A model generated the notes under the pieces. The model was not told the DNA's origin. It worked only from the letters and a program-made list of their open reading frames with translations, and searched no databases. Positions 15,599 to 22,224 of a stretch of 25,138 nt of DNA are shown here, piece by piece; positions within the stretch are counted from its first letter, which is position 1, and the number at the start of each line of letters is the position of its first letter. Both the position numbers and the translations under genes were made by a program. This DNA comes from Bacillota bacterium (GTDB lineage: Bacteria > Bacillota > Clostridia > Lachnospirales > Lachnospiraceae): the NCBI GenBank assembly GCA_023458855.1, contig JAEWWQ010000359.1, positions 1-25,138 of the forward strand, in the 5' to 3' direction.

Positions 15599-15781
15599 GT
15601 GGGAATAAGTAAGAAACAAACAACGAAAAGCTTAGAAAGCAATAAACAGTTAGAAGCATTGGAAGAGCAGAAAAATCATAATAAGTTTAACAGTGCGACA
15701 GAAAAGAAAACGCCTGAGAATCAAAATCAAGAGCATAATGTACGAAAAGAAGGAATAGGAAAAATGAATCAGCTAAGATAG
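15599..15781 (+). CDS. Small hydrophilic Lys/Glu/Asn/Gln-rich protein, 60 aa
   Basis: I do not recognise the family. The product starts MGISKKQTTKSLESNKQLEA and continues with many K, E, N and Q, no Cys or Trp, a single Phe, and very few hydrophobic residues after residue 25. It is probably disordered. Translation is supported by a near-perfect ribosome binding site before the GTG start, and transcription by a strong terminator whose stem begins within the stop codon. The composition recalls gamma-type small acid-soluble spore proteins of Bacillus, which would fit a spore former, but no repeat or processing motif confirms this. It stands alone, 127 bases after prfA. Confidence 0.6.
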   Translation: MGISKKQTTKSLESNKQLEALEEQKNHNKFNSATEKKTPENQNQEHNVRKEGIGKMNQLR

Positions 15782-15810
15782 CATCCGAAAGGGTGCTGTT
15801 TTTGTTTTTT
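15780..15810 (+). terminator. Intrinsic terminator after the 60-aa gene
   Basis: AGCATCC, GAAA tetraloop, GGGTGCT (7-bp stem with one G-U pair), then GTTTTTGTTTTTT. It marks the end of the ordinary AT-rich region. The sequence turns GC-rich immediately after it. Confidence 0.87.
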
Positions 15811-15895
15811 GGAGTTCTTCAACGCTTCGGAAGCCCCCAAACCACTTCGCCATCTGCCAGTACAAAAAGTACAAGCTGGCGGCGGGCAAAACTGA
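15811..15895 (+). other. GC-rich non-coding tract at the left edge of the cassette
   Basis: About 85 bases of markedly higher GC than the flanks, without a start codon plus ribosome binding site. It contains an imperfect hairpin (GCCAGTAC, 5 A, GTAC, AAG, CTGGC at about 15856-15880). One frame on the plus strand (TTC TTC AAC onward, 15815) reads through without a stop to the end of the tract. It may be a remnant of a mobile element; from memory similar tracts occur in Clostridial integrative elements, which I cannot confirm here. Confidence 0.4.
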
Positions 15896-15904
15896 AAAAA
15901 ATGT

Positions 15905-15920
15905 TGAGCAATATTCAGCA
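15905..15920 (+). repeat. Operator-like repeat, copy 1 (upstream of -35)
   Basis: TGAGCAATATTCAGCA, identical to the copy at 15962-15977. The 17-base site GTTGA-N7-TCAGC around it is an inverted repeat with one mismatch. It ends 6 bases before the -35 of the TetR-GNAT promoter. It is a likely TetR-type operator, by inference. Confidence 0.75.
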
Positions 15921-15926
15921 AAAGAC

Positions 15927-15955
15927 TTGAAAGATGAAAGCGAATGCGTTACAAT
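15927..15955 (+). promoter_or_regulatory. Sigma-A promoter of the TetR-GNAT gene
   Basis: TTGAAA (15927-15932), exactly 17 bases, TACAAT (15950-15955). Five of six bases match in each hexamer. It is bracketed by two identical operator-like repeats, so the start point (near 15962) falls at the edge of the second repeat. Confidence 0.8.
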
Positions 15956-15961
15956 AAAAGC

Positions 15962-15977
15962 TGAGCAATATTCAGCA
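15962..15977 (+). repeat. Operator-like repeat, copy 2 (over the transcription start)
   Basis: TGAGCAATATTCAGCA, second copy, 57 bases from the first. Here the inverted repeat GCTGA-N7-TCAGC (15960-15976) is perfect. It lies between the -10 and the ribosome binding site GGGAGG (15979-15984), where a bound repressor would block initiation. Confidence 0.78.
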
Positions 15978-15994
15978 CGGGAGGATTTAATAAT

Positions 15995-17059
15995 ATGACA
16001 AGAAAAGCGGTTACGGACGGTGGAAAATGCAGCGATATTGTCAGCGCGGCTTATGAATGTTTTTTTGAGAAAGGCTATGACGGCACATCGGTGCGTTCAA
16101 TCATGACCAGAGCCGGTGGCGAGATCGGTCTGTTTTATTATTACTTTGACAGCAAAGATGACGTGTTCGACCGTGTTCTTGATCGTTTCTTCACCCACTA
16201 CGAAACGGACTTTACCGCGATTGTAGCTCATGGCCGCCGAAACCCATGTCGAATCATACAAGATTTTTTTGAGTACATGGAACGCGAGACTGCAAAGTTT
16301 CGTACAGAGTATGCCACCAAGCTCCACCGGACAGTGCGCTGGGCTATTCGGGAACATACACTGGAGATCATTGAGCCGTATCTTTTGCAGGTTGTAGAAA
16401 TACAGAGTGACTATTATCATACTGCTCCAGCCATCGCACCGGAGGTAGCGGCCATGTATCTTACTCACGGTGTCGGTAGCGCTATTTTGCACGAGGAGAC
16501 CAAGGGATATTTAGCGCGGCGCGGAGATTTTAAGAGAGGCATCAGCTTGCTTATGGGTATGCCCATGGATGAGCAGGAACTCCGCATTCCTTACCCTGCA
16601 ACCTCCGATGATATTCCCGGTTGGATGGAGCTGGTACAAGAGGTAAAGGCGGTGTTTCCCGGTCTTGATGAAGGTGACTATGAAAAGAAGCTTGCACAGT
16701 ACATTCATCGCAATGAGGCATGGGTAATCCGCTACGAAGGCAAAATTGCAGCAGCAATGCTCTTTTCCAAAGAACGTCGGGAGATAGATTTTCTTGCGGT
16801 TACACAGAACTATCGGCGGAGAGGTCTTGCTGAAAAGCTTGTGGAAACAGCGGCCGCGCAGTTCACAGTAGGAACGAAGCTCACCGTTACGACCTATCGG
16901 CAGGATGACACGCAAGGAGCGGCAGCGCGGGCGTTTTATGAGGCGCTGGGCTTTGTATCCGGCGAGGAAGTGACTGCGTTTGGCTACCCATGCCAGAAGT
17001 TAATTTTGACTGTTCCGGACGGTACCCCGGCGAGGACGAGACTGAAACCAAGCAAATGA
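15995..17059 (+). CDS. TetR-family regulator fused to a GNAT acetyltransferase
   Basis: 354 residues in two parts. Residues ~12-60 are a TetR helix-turn-helix (DIVSAAYECFFEKGYDGTSV, then AGGEIGLFYYYFDSKDDVFD), followed by a helical ligand-binding region to ~190. After a linker (~190-235), a GNAT domain follows. Its acetyl-CoA loop is VTQNYRRRGLAEKLV (269-283; R-x-x-G-x-A at 274-279), and ARAFYEALGF (311-320) is the usual second motif. The start has GGGAGG 10 bases upstream. The paired operators flanking its promoter indicate autorepression. What the acetyltransferase modifies (an inducer, a drug, or the regulator itself) is unknown. GC content is higher than in neighbours (55-57% by hand count in two 60-base lines of its 3' half), suggesting acquisition. 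Cytoplasmic, with no membrane segment. Confidence 0.88.
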   Translation: MTRKAVTDGGKCSDIVSAAYECFFEKGYDGTSVRSIMTRAGGEIGLFYYYFDSKDDVFDRVLDRFFTHYETDFTAIVAHGRRNPCRIIQDFFEYMERETAKFRTEYATKLHRTVRWAIREHTLEIIEPYLLQVVEIQSDYYHTAPAIAPEVAAMYLTHGVGSAILHEETKGYLARRGDFKRGISLLMGMPMDEQELRIPYPATSDDIPGWMELVQEVKAVFPGLDEGDYEKKLAQYIHRNEAWVIRYEGKIAAAMLFSKERREIDFLAVTQNYRRRGLAEKLVETAAAQFTVGTKLTVTTYRQDDTQGAAARAFYEALGFVSGEEVTAFGYPCQKLILTVPDGTPARTRLKPSK

Positions 17060-17296
17060 CGGCCGAACACCGGGCGCGTGTTATGTCAACAAGTGGATTG
17101 CAGGCGCAAAGTTGATACCGAATAGAAACAATCGCTGCATGTGCTATAAGATATGTGATGTAAGCACGCTTAAGATTTTTTTCGCTGAAGACAATCCGTC
17201 CAAAACAAGATTCAAAGAGGATACGCGGCTTTCGTGGGGGATTTCAAAAGCAGAGCCAAAACATTTTGCTATTAAAAGAAAACGAGAGGAATTATA
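17060..17296 (+). other. 237-base gap inside the cassette, no convincing gene
   Basis: The first ~50 bases continue the GC-rich composition; the rest returns to about average. A frame running from about 17112 to 17297 has no ribosome binding site and only a TTG start. A possible extended -10 (TGCTATAAG, 17142-17150) lacks a -35. The operator-like repeat seen before the TetR-GNAT gene does not occur here, so the hydrolase is probably read through from upstream or from a weak local promoter. Confidence 0.5.
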
Positions 17297-17992
17297 ATGA
17301 AAACTGAAAATTATCAAATCAATCAAATCCCAGCTGTTTTATACGGGGAGCCAAGAGACAAAGTCTGGCTTTTTGTCCACGGACAGGGCGGCAAAAAAGA
17401 AGAAGCTGAGGCCTTTTCTGCAATTGCTGTTCCCGCCGGGTATCAGGTTCTTGGTATTGACCTGCCGGAACACGGAGTACGTAAAGAAAAATCGGGCGGC
17501 TTTAATCCATGGTCAGTGGTACCGGAATTGCAAGCCGTCGCTGCGCACATGAAATCTCGATGGGAAAGAATTTCTATCAGAGCTAACAGCATCGGCTCAT
17601 ACTTTTCTATGCTTGCACTTGATGATGAACCTATTGAAAAAGCGCTGTTTGTATCGCCAATTGTGGATATGGAGCGGTTAATTATTGATATGATTGGGTG
17701 GGCTGGTGTGAGTGAGGAGCTGCTCCGTGCCAAAGGAGAAATTCCGACGAACTTCGGTCAAACGCTCTCCTGGCAGTATCTTTGCTGGGTAAGGGAGCAT
17801 CCGTTATCTGCGTGGTGTTCTCCAACCGCAATCCTTTACGCAGGGCAAGACAATTTGACTTCTCGGCAAACTGTCACGGATTTTGCGCAGGCCCATAACA
17901 CATCGTTTGAAGTATATGAGCCTGGCGAGCATTGGTTTCATACCCCGGAACAACTGAAGGTGCTTCAGGATTGGGAACTCCGAAATATATGA
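17297..17992 (+). CDS. Alpha/beta hydrolase
   Basis: 231 residues with the alpha/beta hydrolase plan. The oxyanion segment is FVHGQGG (27-32) and IDLPEHG (54-60) is typical. The nucleophile elbow is ANSIG with Ser98 (Ala replaces the first Gly of GxSxG). Asp185 lies in YAGQDNLT and His212 in GEHWFH. It has no signal peptide, so it is cytoplasmic. The reaction is probably hydrolysis of a small ester, thioester or amide, but the substrate is unknown. GAGAGG stands about 8 bases before the ATG. It is the second gene of the TetR-GNAT cassette, ends at a strong terminator, and is plausibly the enzyme that the regulator controls. Confidence 0.87.
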   Translation: MKTENYQINQIPAVLYGEPRDKVWLFVHGQGGKKEEAEAFSAIAVPAGYQVLGIDLPEHGVRKEKSGGFNPWSVVPELQAVAAHMKSRWERISIRANSIGSYFSMLALDDEPIEKALFVSPIVDMERLIIDMIGWAGVSEELLRAKGEIPTNFGQTLSWQYLCWVREHPLSAWCSPTAILYAGQDNLTSRQTVTDFAQAHNTSFEVYEPGEHWFHTPEQLKVLQDWELRNI

Positions 17993-18002
17993 AAGAAATA
18001 AG

Positions 18003-18049
18003 ACGCAGAGTCAGACTTTCCTATTAAGAATGTCTGCTCTGCGTTTTTT
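18003..18049 (+). terminator. Intrinsic terminator after the alpha/beta hydrolase
   Basis: ACGCAGAG-T-CAGAC, a 15-base loop, then GTCTG-CTCTGCGT: 13 paired bases with one bulged T, followed by TTTTTT. It closes the cassette. The next ~130 bases hold no gene. Confidence 0.9.
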
Positions 18050-18181
18050 GTTTGATGGCAAGGCAACCATCAGAAGTGGAAGAAAATCACAATTATGACA
18101 TTTACGCCAATTGATTTACGAGAATCTGTTTTTTCTATGACAGTTTAATACCAAATAACGGAAGATTTATTAGAAAAGCTA

Positions 18182-18190
18182 TGTTATAAT
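18182..18190 (+). promoter_or_regulatory. Extended -10 promoter for the flavodoxin-led gene run
   Basis: TG-T-TATAAT is a perfect extended -10. The -35 region is poor. Transcription would begin near 18197, which rules out a translation start at 18189 and supports the ATG at 18231. No other convincing promoter was seen until 25085. Confidence 0.5.
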
Positions 18191-18230
18191 GAGCGCAAGA
18201 AGGTGCCAGACAGGAAAGAGAGGAAGTAGA

Positions 18231-18653
18231 ATGAAAACGATAGTGATGTATTATACTTTTGGTGGAGCATCAAAAAAAGAGGCAGAAAGAATAGCAGCAG
18301 AAGATAAGGATGCTGTTCTTTGTGAGGTGCATGAAAAGAAAAAACGCAATATGTTTACAGCCTTTTTCCCAGGATGTCCACAGGCAATGAAGAGAAGTGC
18401 TTCTGAAATAAAAGAAATACTATATAATTTGACAGATTATGAACGTATTGTTATTGTTGCGCCAATATGGGCAGGCTTTCCGGTACCTGCATTTAATGCA
18501 ATAGTGAATCTGTTGCCGGCAGGGAAAGAAGTGGAATTATTTTTCTGTTCTGGTGGAGGGGAAGCTCCAAAGAGTGAAGAAGGGACTAAGAAAATCATTC
18601 AGGATAGAAATTGTAAATTAATTGCGTATCATGATATTAGAACATCTAAATAG
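18231..18653 (+). CDS. Flavodoxin-family protein
   Basis: 140 residues beginning MKTIVMYYTFGG. A flavodoxin-like fold is indicated by the N-terminal strand and phosphate-binding turn (YYTFGGASKKEAERIA), the middle strand with a YERIVIVAPIWAGFPVPAFN loop that would stack on the FMN ring, and LFFCSGGG near residue 105. The turn GGASKK departs from the canonical T-x-T-G-x-T. The gene likely carries low-potential electrons or reduces quinone-like compounds. I chose ATG at 18231 (GAGAGGAAG upstream) because the earlier in-frame start lies inside the promoter. It is the first gene of a tightly spaced run whose next two genes encode FMN-binding folds. Confidence 0.85.
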   Translation: MKTIVMYYTFGGASKKEAERIAAEDKDAVLCEVHEKKKRNMFTAFFPGCPQAMKRSASEIKEILYNLTDYERIVIVAPIWAGFPVPAFNAIVNLLPAGKEVELFFCSGGGEAPKSEEGTKKIIQDRNCKLIAYHDIRTSK

Positions 18654-18667
18654 TTGGGGGTATTTGT

Positions 18668-19129
18668 ATGTTTACTGAAATGAGAAGAAGTGATAGAAAA
18701 TTAACAGAAGCAGAGGCGGTGGAGATCCTTGAAAAGTGTGAATATGGCACACTTTCTACGACAGGAGAAGATGGCTATCCTTATGGAGTGCCAGTTAGTT
18801 ATGTCGTAGATGGAAATAAACTTTATATTCATGCAGCAAAGGGAGTCGGTAAGAAATTCACTAATATACAAAACAATCCGAAGGTCTGCTTTACTGTTGT
18901 AGGAAGTACGGAGGTTTTGCCATCCCAATTTGGCACAAAATATGAAAGTGTGATTATTTTTGGAGAGGCAAAAGTGCTTCAGGATAAGCGTAGTGCTCTT
19001 GAAAAAATGATAGAAAAATATAGTATGGAATATAAAGAAGCTGGAGCGAAATACATAGATGCAGCAATAGATAAAGTGGATATTTATGAGATAACCATTG
19101 AATCTATCAGCGGAAAGGCAAGAAGATAA
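18668..19129 (+). CDS. FMN-binding split-barrel protein (pyridoxamine 5'-phosphate oxidase-like, NimA type)
   Basis: 153 residues. The opening MRRSDRKLTEAEAVEILEKC and the segment YGTLSTTGEDGYPYGVPVSY are typical of the pyridoxamine 5'-phosphate oxidase-like family that includes the nitroimidazole-resistance protein NimA. LYIHAAKGVGKKFTNIQNNPKVCFTVVG covers the FMN-contact strands. Such proteins form dimers that bind FMN or a haem-like cofactor and reduce small substrates. Nitroimidazole reduction is possible but not shown by sequence. GGGGG lies about 7 bases before the ATG. It follows the flavodoxin gene by 14 bases and precedes a second split-barrel gene by 20 bases. Confidence 0.88.
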   Translation: MFTEMRRSDRKLTEAEAVEILEKCEYGTLSTTGEDGYPYGVPVSYVVDGNKLYIHAAKGVGKKFTNIQNNPKVCFTVVGSTEVLPSQFGTKYESVIIFGEAKVLQDKRSALEKMIEKYSMEYKEAGAKYIDAAIDKVDIYEITIESISGKARR

Positions 19130-19149
19130 TAAATAAGGGGAATATAAAA

Positions 19150-19569
19150 ATGATGAGAGATCCGGAAAGGACAATAGGAAATTTAATAGATAAGCAAGGG
19201 GTCGCATTTATTAGTTCAATAGACAACGATGGTTATCCAAATACCAAAGCAATGCTGCCGCCGAGAAAACGTGAGGGAATCCGGGAATTTTACTTTACAA
19301 CGAATACCTCTTCCATGCGTGTGAACCAATATCGTGTCAATCCGAAAGCCTGCATTTATTTTTGTGATAAAAGATTTTTTAGAGGTGTCATGTTAAGAGG
19401 AACAATTCAAATTCTCGAAGATGCTGAAAGCAAGGAGATGATATGGCAGGAAGGGGATAAGATGTATTACCCGGAAGGGGTAACAGATCCCGATTATTGT
19501 GTATTACATTTTACAGCAAAAAGCGGAAGATTTTATAGTAACTTCAAATCTGAAAATTTTGAGATTTAG
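19150..19569 (+). CDS. Second FMN-binding split-barrel protein (general stress protein 26-like)
   Basis: 139 residues, of the pyridoxamine 5'-phosphate oxidase-like fold but only distantly similar to the preceding gene's product. GVAFISSIDNDGYPNTKAM forms the first barrel strands, and FYFTTNTSSMRVNQYRVNPKACIYF contains the SxxxxQ-x4-NPKA segment common in this family. FRGVMLRGTIQILEDAESKEMIW follows, and YCVLHFTAKSGRFYSNF closes the barrel. It probably binds a flavin, with an unknown substrate. AAGGGGA precedes two consecutive ATG codons (19150 and 19153); either could be used. Confidence 0.87.
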   Translation: MMRDPERTIGNLIDKQGVAFISSIDNDGYPNTKAMLPPRKREGIREFYFTTNTSSMRVNQYRVNPKACIYFCDKRFFRGVMLRGTIQILEDAESKEMIWQEGDKMYYPEGVTDPDYCVLHFTAKSGRFYSNFKSENFEI

Positions 19570-19616
19570 CAAGGGATGGTAGTATTCGGTAAGTATAATG
19601 ATGAGGAGCTAACAGA

Positions 19617-20795
19617 ATGGAACAGACAATAAAATTATATGATGCAGATGCCTACCGGACAAAGTTTGGTGCGAAGGTATTGTCATGCAAAGAAGTGATT
19701 GTAAACGATGAAAAGAGATACGAGGTTATTTTGGACCAGACCTTATTTTTCCCGGAAGAGGGCGGACAAAGTGCAGATCAGGGAACGATTCAGAATAGTA
19801 AGGTGCTGGATGTGCAAATAAAAAATGATATCATTACACATACACTGGAGCGGAACCTTCCAGTAGAAAGTATTGTGGAAGGAGAAATTGACTGGAAACA
19901 TCGTTTTTATAATATGCAGCAGCACTCAGGCGAGCATATCTTCTCAGGACTGGTCCATTCGCAATTCGGATATGATAATGCAGGATTTCACCTGAGCAAT
20001 CAGGTGGTGACGATGGATTTTAGTGGAATATTATCAGATACAGATGTCAGGAAGATAGAGCAGCAGGTAAATGAGTGTATCGTGAAAAACCTGCCAATAG
20101 AGGTCACATTCCCTTCGAAGGAAGAACTGAAAAAGATGGAATACCGCAGTAAAATCGAGATAGATGGACAGGTTCGTATTGTGACGGTACCAGGATATGA
20201 TGTATGTGCCTGCTGTGCACCACATGTGAAGAGAACCGGAGAGATTGGAATGCTAAAGGTAGTGAATACACAGAACTATAAGGGTGGTATACGTATCTTC
20301 ATTCTTTGCGGATTTCGTGCATTAGACGACTATCGGGAAAAGCTGGATAATGTATTATTCATTTCAAAAATGTTATCTGCAAAGCCTGAACTTGTGGCAG
20401 AGGCAACGCAAAAAATAAAGAATGATTTAGGAACGGTAAAACAGGAATTAGTTGCTGCAAAACAGGAATTGATGATGCAAAAAATAACGCAGATACCGAA
20501 ACAGGAAGTAAACGTCTGCTTATTTGAGAAAGCGGCCGACGCCGGAGTCATGCGTACGGCAGTTAATGTATTGGTACAAAATCATACGGGATTTTGCGGC
20601 ATATTCGTGGGAACAGACGAAACAGGGTACCGCTATATTGTAGGAATTGATGAAGGTGATGCCAGAGAAATGGGAAATCTCCTGAAGAAAGAATTTCAGG
20701 CAAAGGGCGGTGGCTCTGCAGAGATGATTCAGGGTTCTTTGCAGGGAACAGCCGAGAAGATAAAGGAGATATTTGAGAGAAAAATTTATGAATAG
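19617..20795 (+). CDS. Alanyl-tRNA editing protein, AlaX long form
   Basis: 392 residues. AlaX proteins are free-standing copies of the alanyl-tRNA synthetase editing domain and hydrolyse Ser-tRNA(Ala) or Gly-tRNA(Ala). Visible are FFPEEGGQSADQG (45-56), the zinc motif HSGEH (His103, His107), Cys199 and His203 (CACCAPHVKRTGEIG), and YKGGIRI. After a coiled-coil-like region (~240-290) a DHHA1-type C-terminal domain ends with GGGSAEMIQGS, the tRNA-binding glycine loop. The presence of this domain makes it the long form (AlaX-L). GAGGAG lies about 9 bases before the ATG. Its last 8 bases overlap the EFR1 gene. Confidence 0.94.
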   Translation: MEQTIKLYDADAYRTKFGAKVLSCKEVIVNDEKRYEVILDQTLFFPEEGGQSADQGTIQNSKVLDVQIKNDIITHTLERNLPVESIVEGEIDWKHRFYNMQQHSGEHIFSGLVHSQFGYDNAGFHLSNQVVTMDFSGILSDTDVRKIEQQVNECIVKNLPIEVTFPSKEELKKMEYRSKIEIDGQVRIVTVPGYDVCACCAPHVKRTGEIGMLKVVNTQNYKGGIRIFILCGFRALDDYREKLDNVLFISKMLSAKPELVAEATQKIKNDLGTVKQELVAAKQELMMQKITQIPKQEVNVCLFEKAADAGVMRTAVNVLVQNHTGFCGIFVGTDETGYRYIVGIDEGDAREMGNLLKKEFQAKGGGSAEMIQGSLQGTAEKIKEIFERKIYE

Positions 20796-21606
20796 TTTAA
20801 TGGTATACTTTTCAGCAACAAAAACGACGGAAAAGATTGTAAAAGCGATTGGAATGGGATTGGGAGATTCCGTTACTTATGTTGATATTACGAATATGAA
20901 TAAGAAGCAGATGATAGATACTGTGGGATATGATATTATTATTTTGGCATCACCGATTTATGGTGAGCAGATTCCTGAAATGATTTTCTCAAAATTCCAG
21001 CAATTAGAGCTTAAAGATAAGAAGCTGATCGGCATAAGTGTTTATGGAAATATCGGGTATGGAATAAGTCTGTTACAATACAGGAAGCTGGCAATACAGG
21101 GAGGAGCGAGTCTGTTTGCTTTAGGTGCATGTATCGGGGAACATACTTATGCCACGAAGTCATTAGATATTGGATATGGCAGGCCGGATGAAAAGGACTT
21201 GAGAGGAGCGGAACAATTTGGAGAAAAAATTCGCAACAAGTATCAAGAGGGTAATCTTCAGATGTTTTCTGTGGAAGCACCCAGTTCAAAATTGCCGCAA
21301 TTCATTAGTAATTTTCCGGATTCAGGAACACGATTGATTATCAGATCTCCGAAGGCAGATAATGAAAAATGTAACCGATGCGGGGCATGTAGTATCTTGT
21401 GTCCAGCAGGAGCAATTGACAAAGATACATTACGGATAGATGAAAGTAAATGCTTGCGCTGCTATGCCTGTGTGAAGCGCTGCCCCAAATTGGCGAGAAC
21501 AGGTGGCTTAAAATATGCGCCTATGGAGAAAGTATTTCGTCTGGTAGGCAAAAAGAGGAAAGAGAATCTGTTTATCATTGATGAATATAGAAAGCAGCCA
21601 ATATAG
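20788..21606 (+). CDS. EFR1-type flavodoxin-ferredoxin fusion
   Basis: 272 residues. The N-terminal ~165 residues are flavodoxin-like (MVYFSATKTTEKIVKAI as the FMN phosphate loop; ASPIYGEQIPEMI as the ring loop). The C-terminal part has two [4Fe-4S] clusters of CxxCxxCxxxC form (Cys195, 198, 201, 205 and Cys222, 225, 228, 232). Such fusions pass electrons between an FMN and the clusters; NCBI names them EFR1 family. The physiological partner is unknown. I chose ATG at 20788, which overlaps the AlaX stop by 8 bases and has GAGAG 8 bases upstream; the TTG at 20773 lies before that site. It adds a second flavodoxin to this redox-rich gene run. Confidence 0.9.
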   Translation: MNSLMVYFSATKTTEKIVKAIGMGLGDSVTYVDITNMNKKQMIDTVGYDIIILASPIYGEQIPEMIFSKFQQLELKDKKLIGISVYGNIGYGISLLQYRKLAIQGGASLFALGACIGEHTYATKSLDIGYGRPDEKDLRGAEQFGEKIRNKYQEGNLQMFSVEAPSSKLPQFISNFPDSGTRLIIRSPKADNEKCNRCGACSILCPAGAIDKDTLRIDESKCLRCYACVKRCPKLARTGGLKYAPMEKVFRLVGKKRKENLFIIDEYRKQPI

Positions 21607-21619
21607 GAGAAGACCGAAG

Positions 21620-22183
21620 ATGAATCTGTATGAAGAGATAAAAGACTATCAGCCATATAATGAACAGGAAGAAAAGGACCGCATGATGATGCTGGATTTT
21701 ATGAATAGAAATCCGGACTGTTTATTGCGTAGTAATACATCAGCACACTTTACAGCTTCCTCGTGGGTGGTGAATCCGTCTAAGACAAAGATACTGATGG
21801 TTTATCACAATATTTACCATTCATGGTCCTGGACAGGCGGACATGCAGATGGAGAAGAGAATCTTTCTGCTGTCGCAATGCGGGAACTGTGTGAGGAAAC
21901 CGGAATTAAAAAGGCACGATTACTTTCAGATGATATTTTTTCATTGGAAACTCTGACAGTAGATGGACATAGTAAACGGAGCCAATATGTTTCTTCACAT
22001 TTACATTTGAATCTTACGTATCTTATAGAAGCAGACGAGAGTGACAGCTTATTGGTAAAGCCAGATGAGAATAGCGGTGTGAAGTGGTTTACCTTTGAAG
22101 AAGCAGTAAAAGTTGTCAGTGAACCATGGATGACGGAACATATCTATAAGAAACTGCATGAGAAAATCAAGACTGGATGGTAA
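21620..22183 (+). CDS. Nudix hydrolase
   Basis: 187 residues. The full Nudix box is present at 74-96 (G-x5-E-x7-REL-x-EE-x-GI), which binds the metal and diphosphate. Family members cleave nucleoside diphosphates linked to another moiety. The N-terminal ~45 residues (MNLYEEIKDYQPYNEQEEKD and the FMNRNPDCLLRSNTSAHFTAS segment) are common in Clostridial members of this group. HSWSWTGGHADGEE leads into the box. The substrate cannot be read from the sequence. I chose ATG at 21620, 13 bases after the preceding stop, with AGGAGA at 9 bases; an earlier in-frame ATG (21578) lies within the upstream gene. Confidence 0.9.
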   Translation: MNLYEEIKDYQPYNEQEEKDRMMMLDFMNRNPDCLLRSNTSAHFTASSWVVNPSKTKILMVYHNIYHSWSWTGGHADGEENLSAVAMRELCEETGIKKARLLSDDIFSLETLTVDGHSKRSQYVSSHLHLNLTYLIEADESDSLLVKPDENSGVKWFTFEEAVKVVSEPWMTEHIYKKLHEKIKTGW

Positions 22184-22224
22184 CTAGAGAGTGCGAATGC
22201 ACTAAAACAACGAGGAGAGTGTCC

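Noticed and set aside
17112..17297. Frame of 61 codons before the alpha/beta hydrolase
   Set aside because: Only a TTG start, no ribosome binding site and no recognisable motif; its stop merely abuts the hydrolase start.
15798..18054. Similar GTTTTTTG strings at both ends of the cassette as possible target-site duplications
   Set aside because: Both are the T-tracts of intrinsic terminators, so the similarity is expected and not evidence of transposition.
18189..18230. N-terminal extension of the flavodoxin gene
   Set aside because: The proposed start lies inside the -10 element and before the likely transcription start. The ATG at 18231 has a proper ribosome binding site and gives the family N-terminus.
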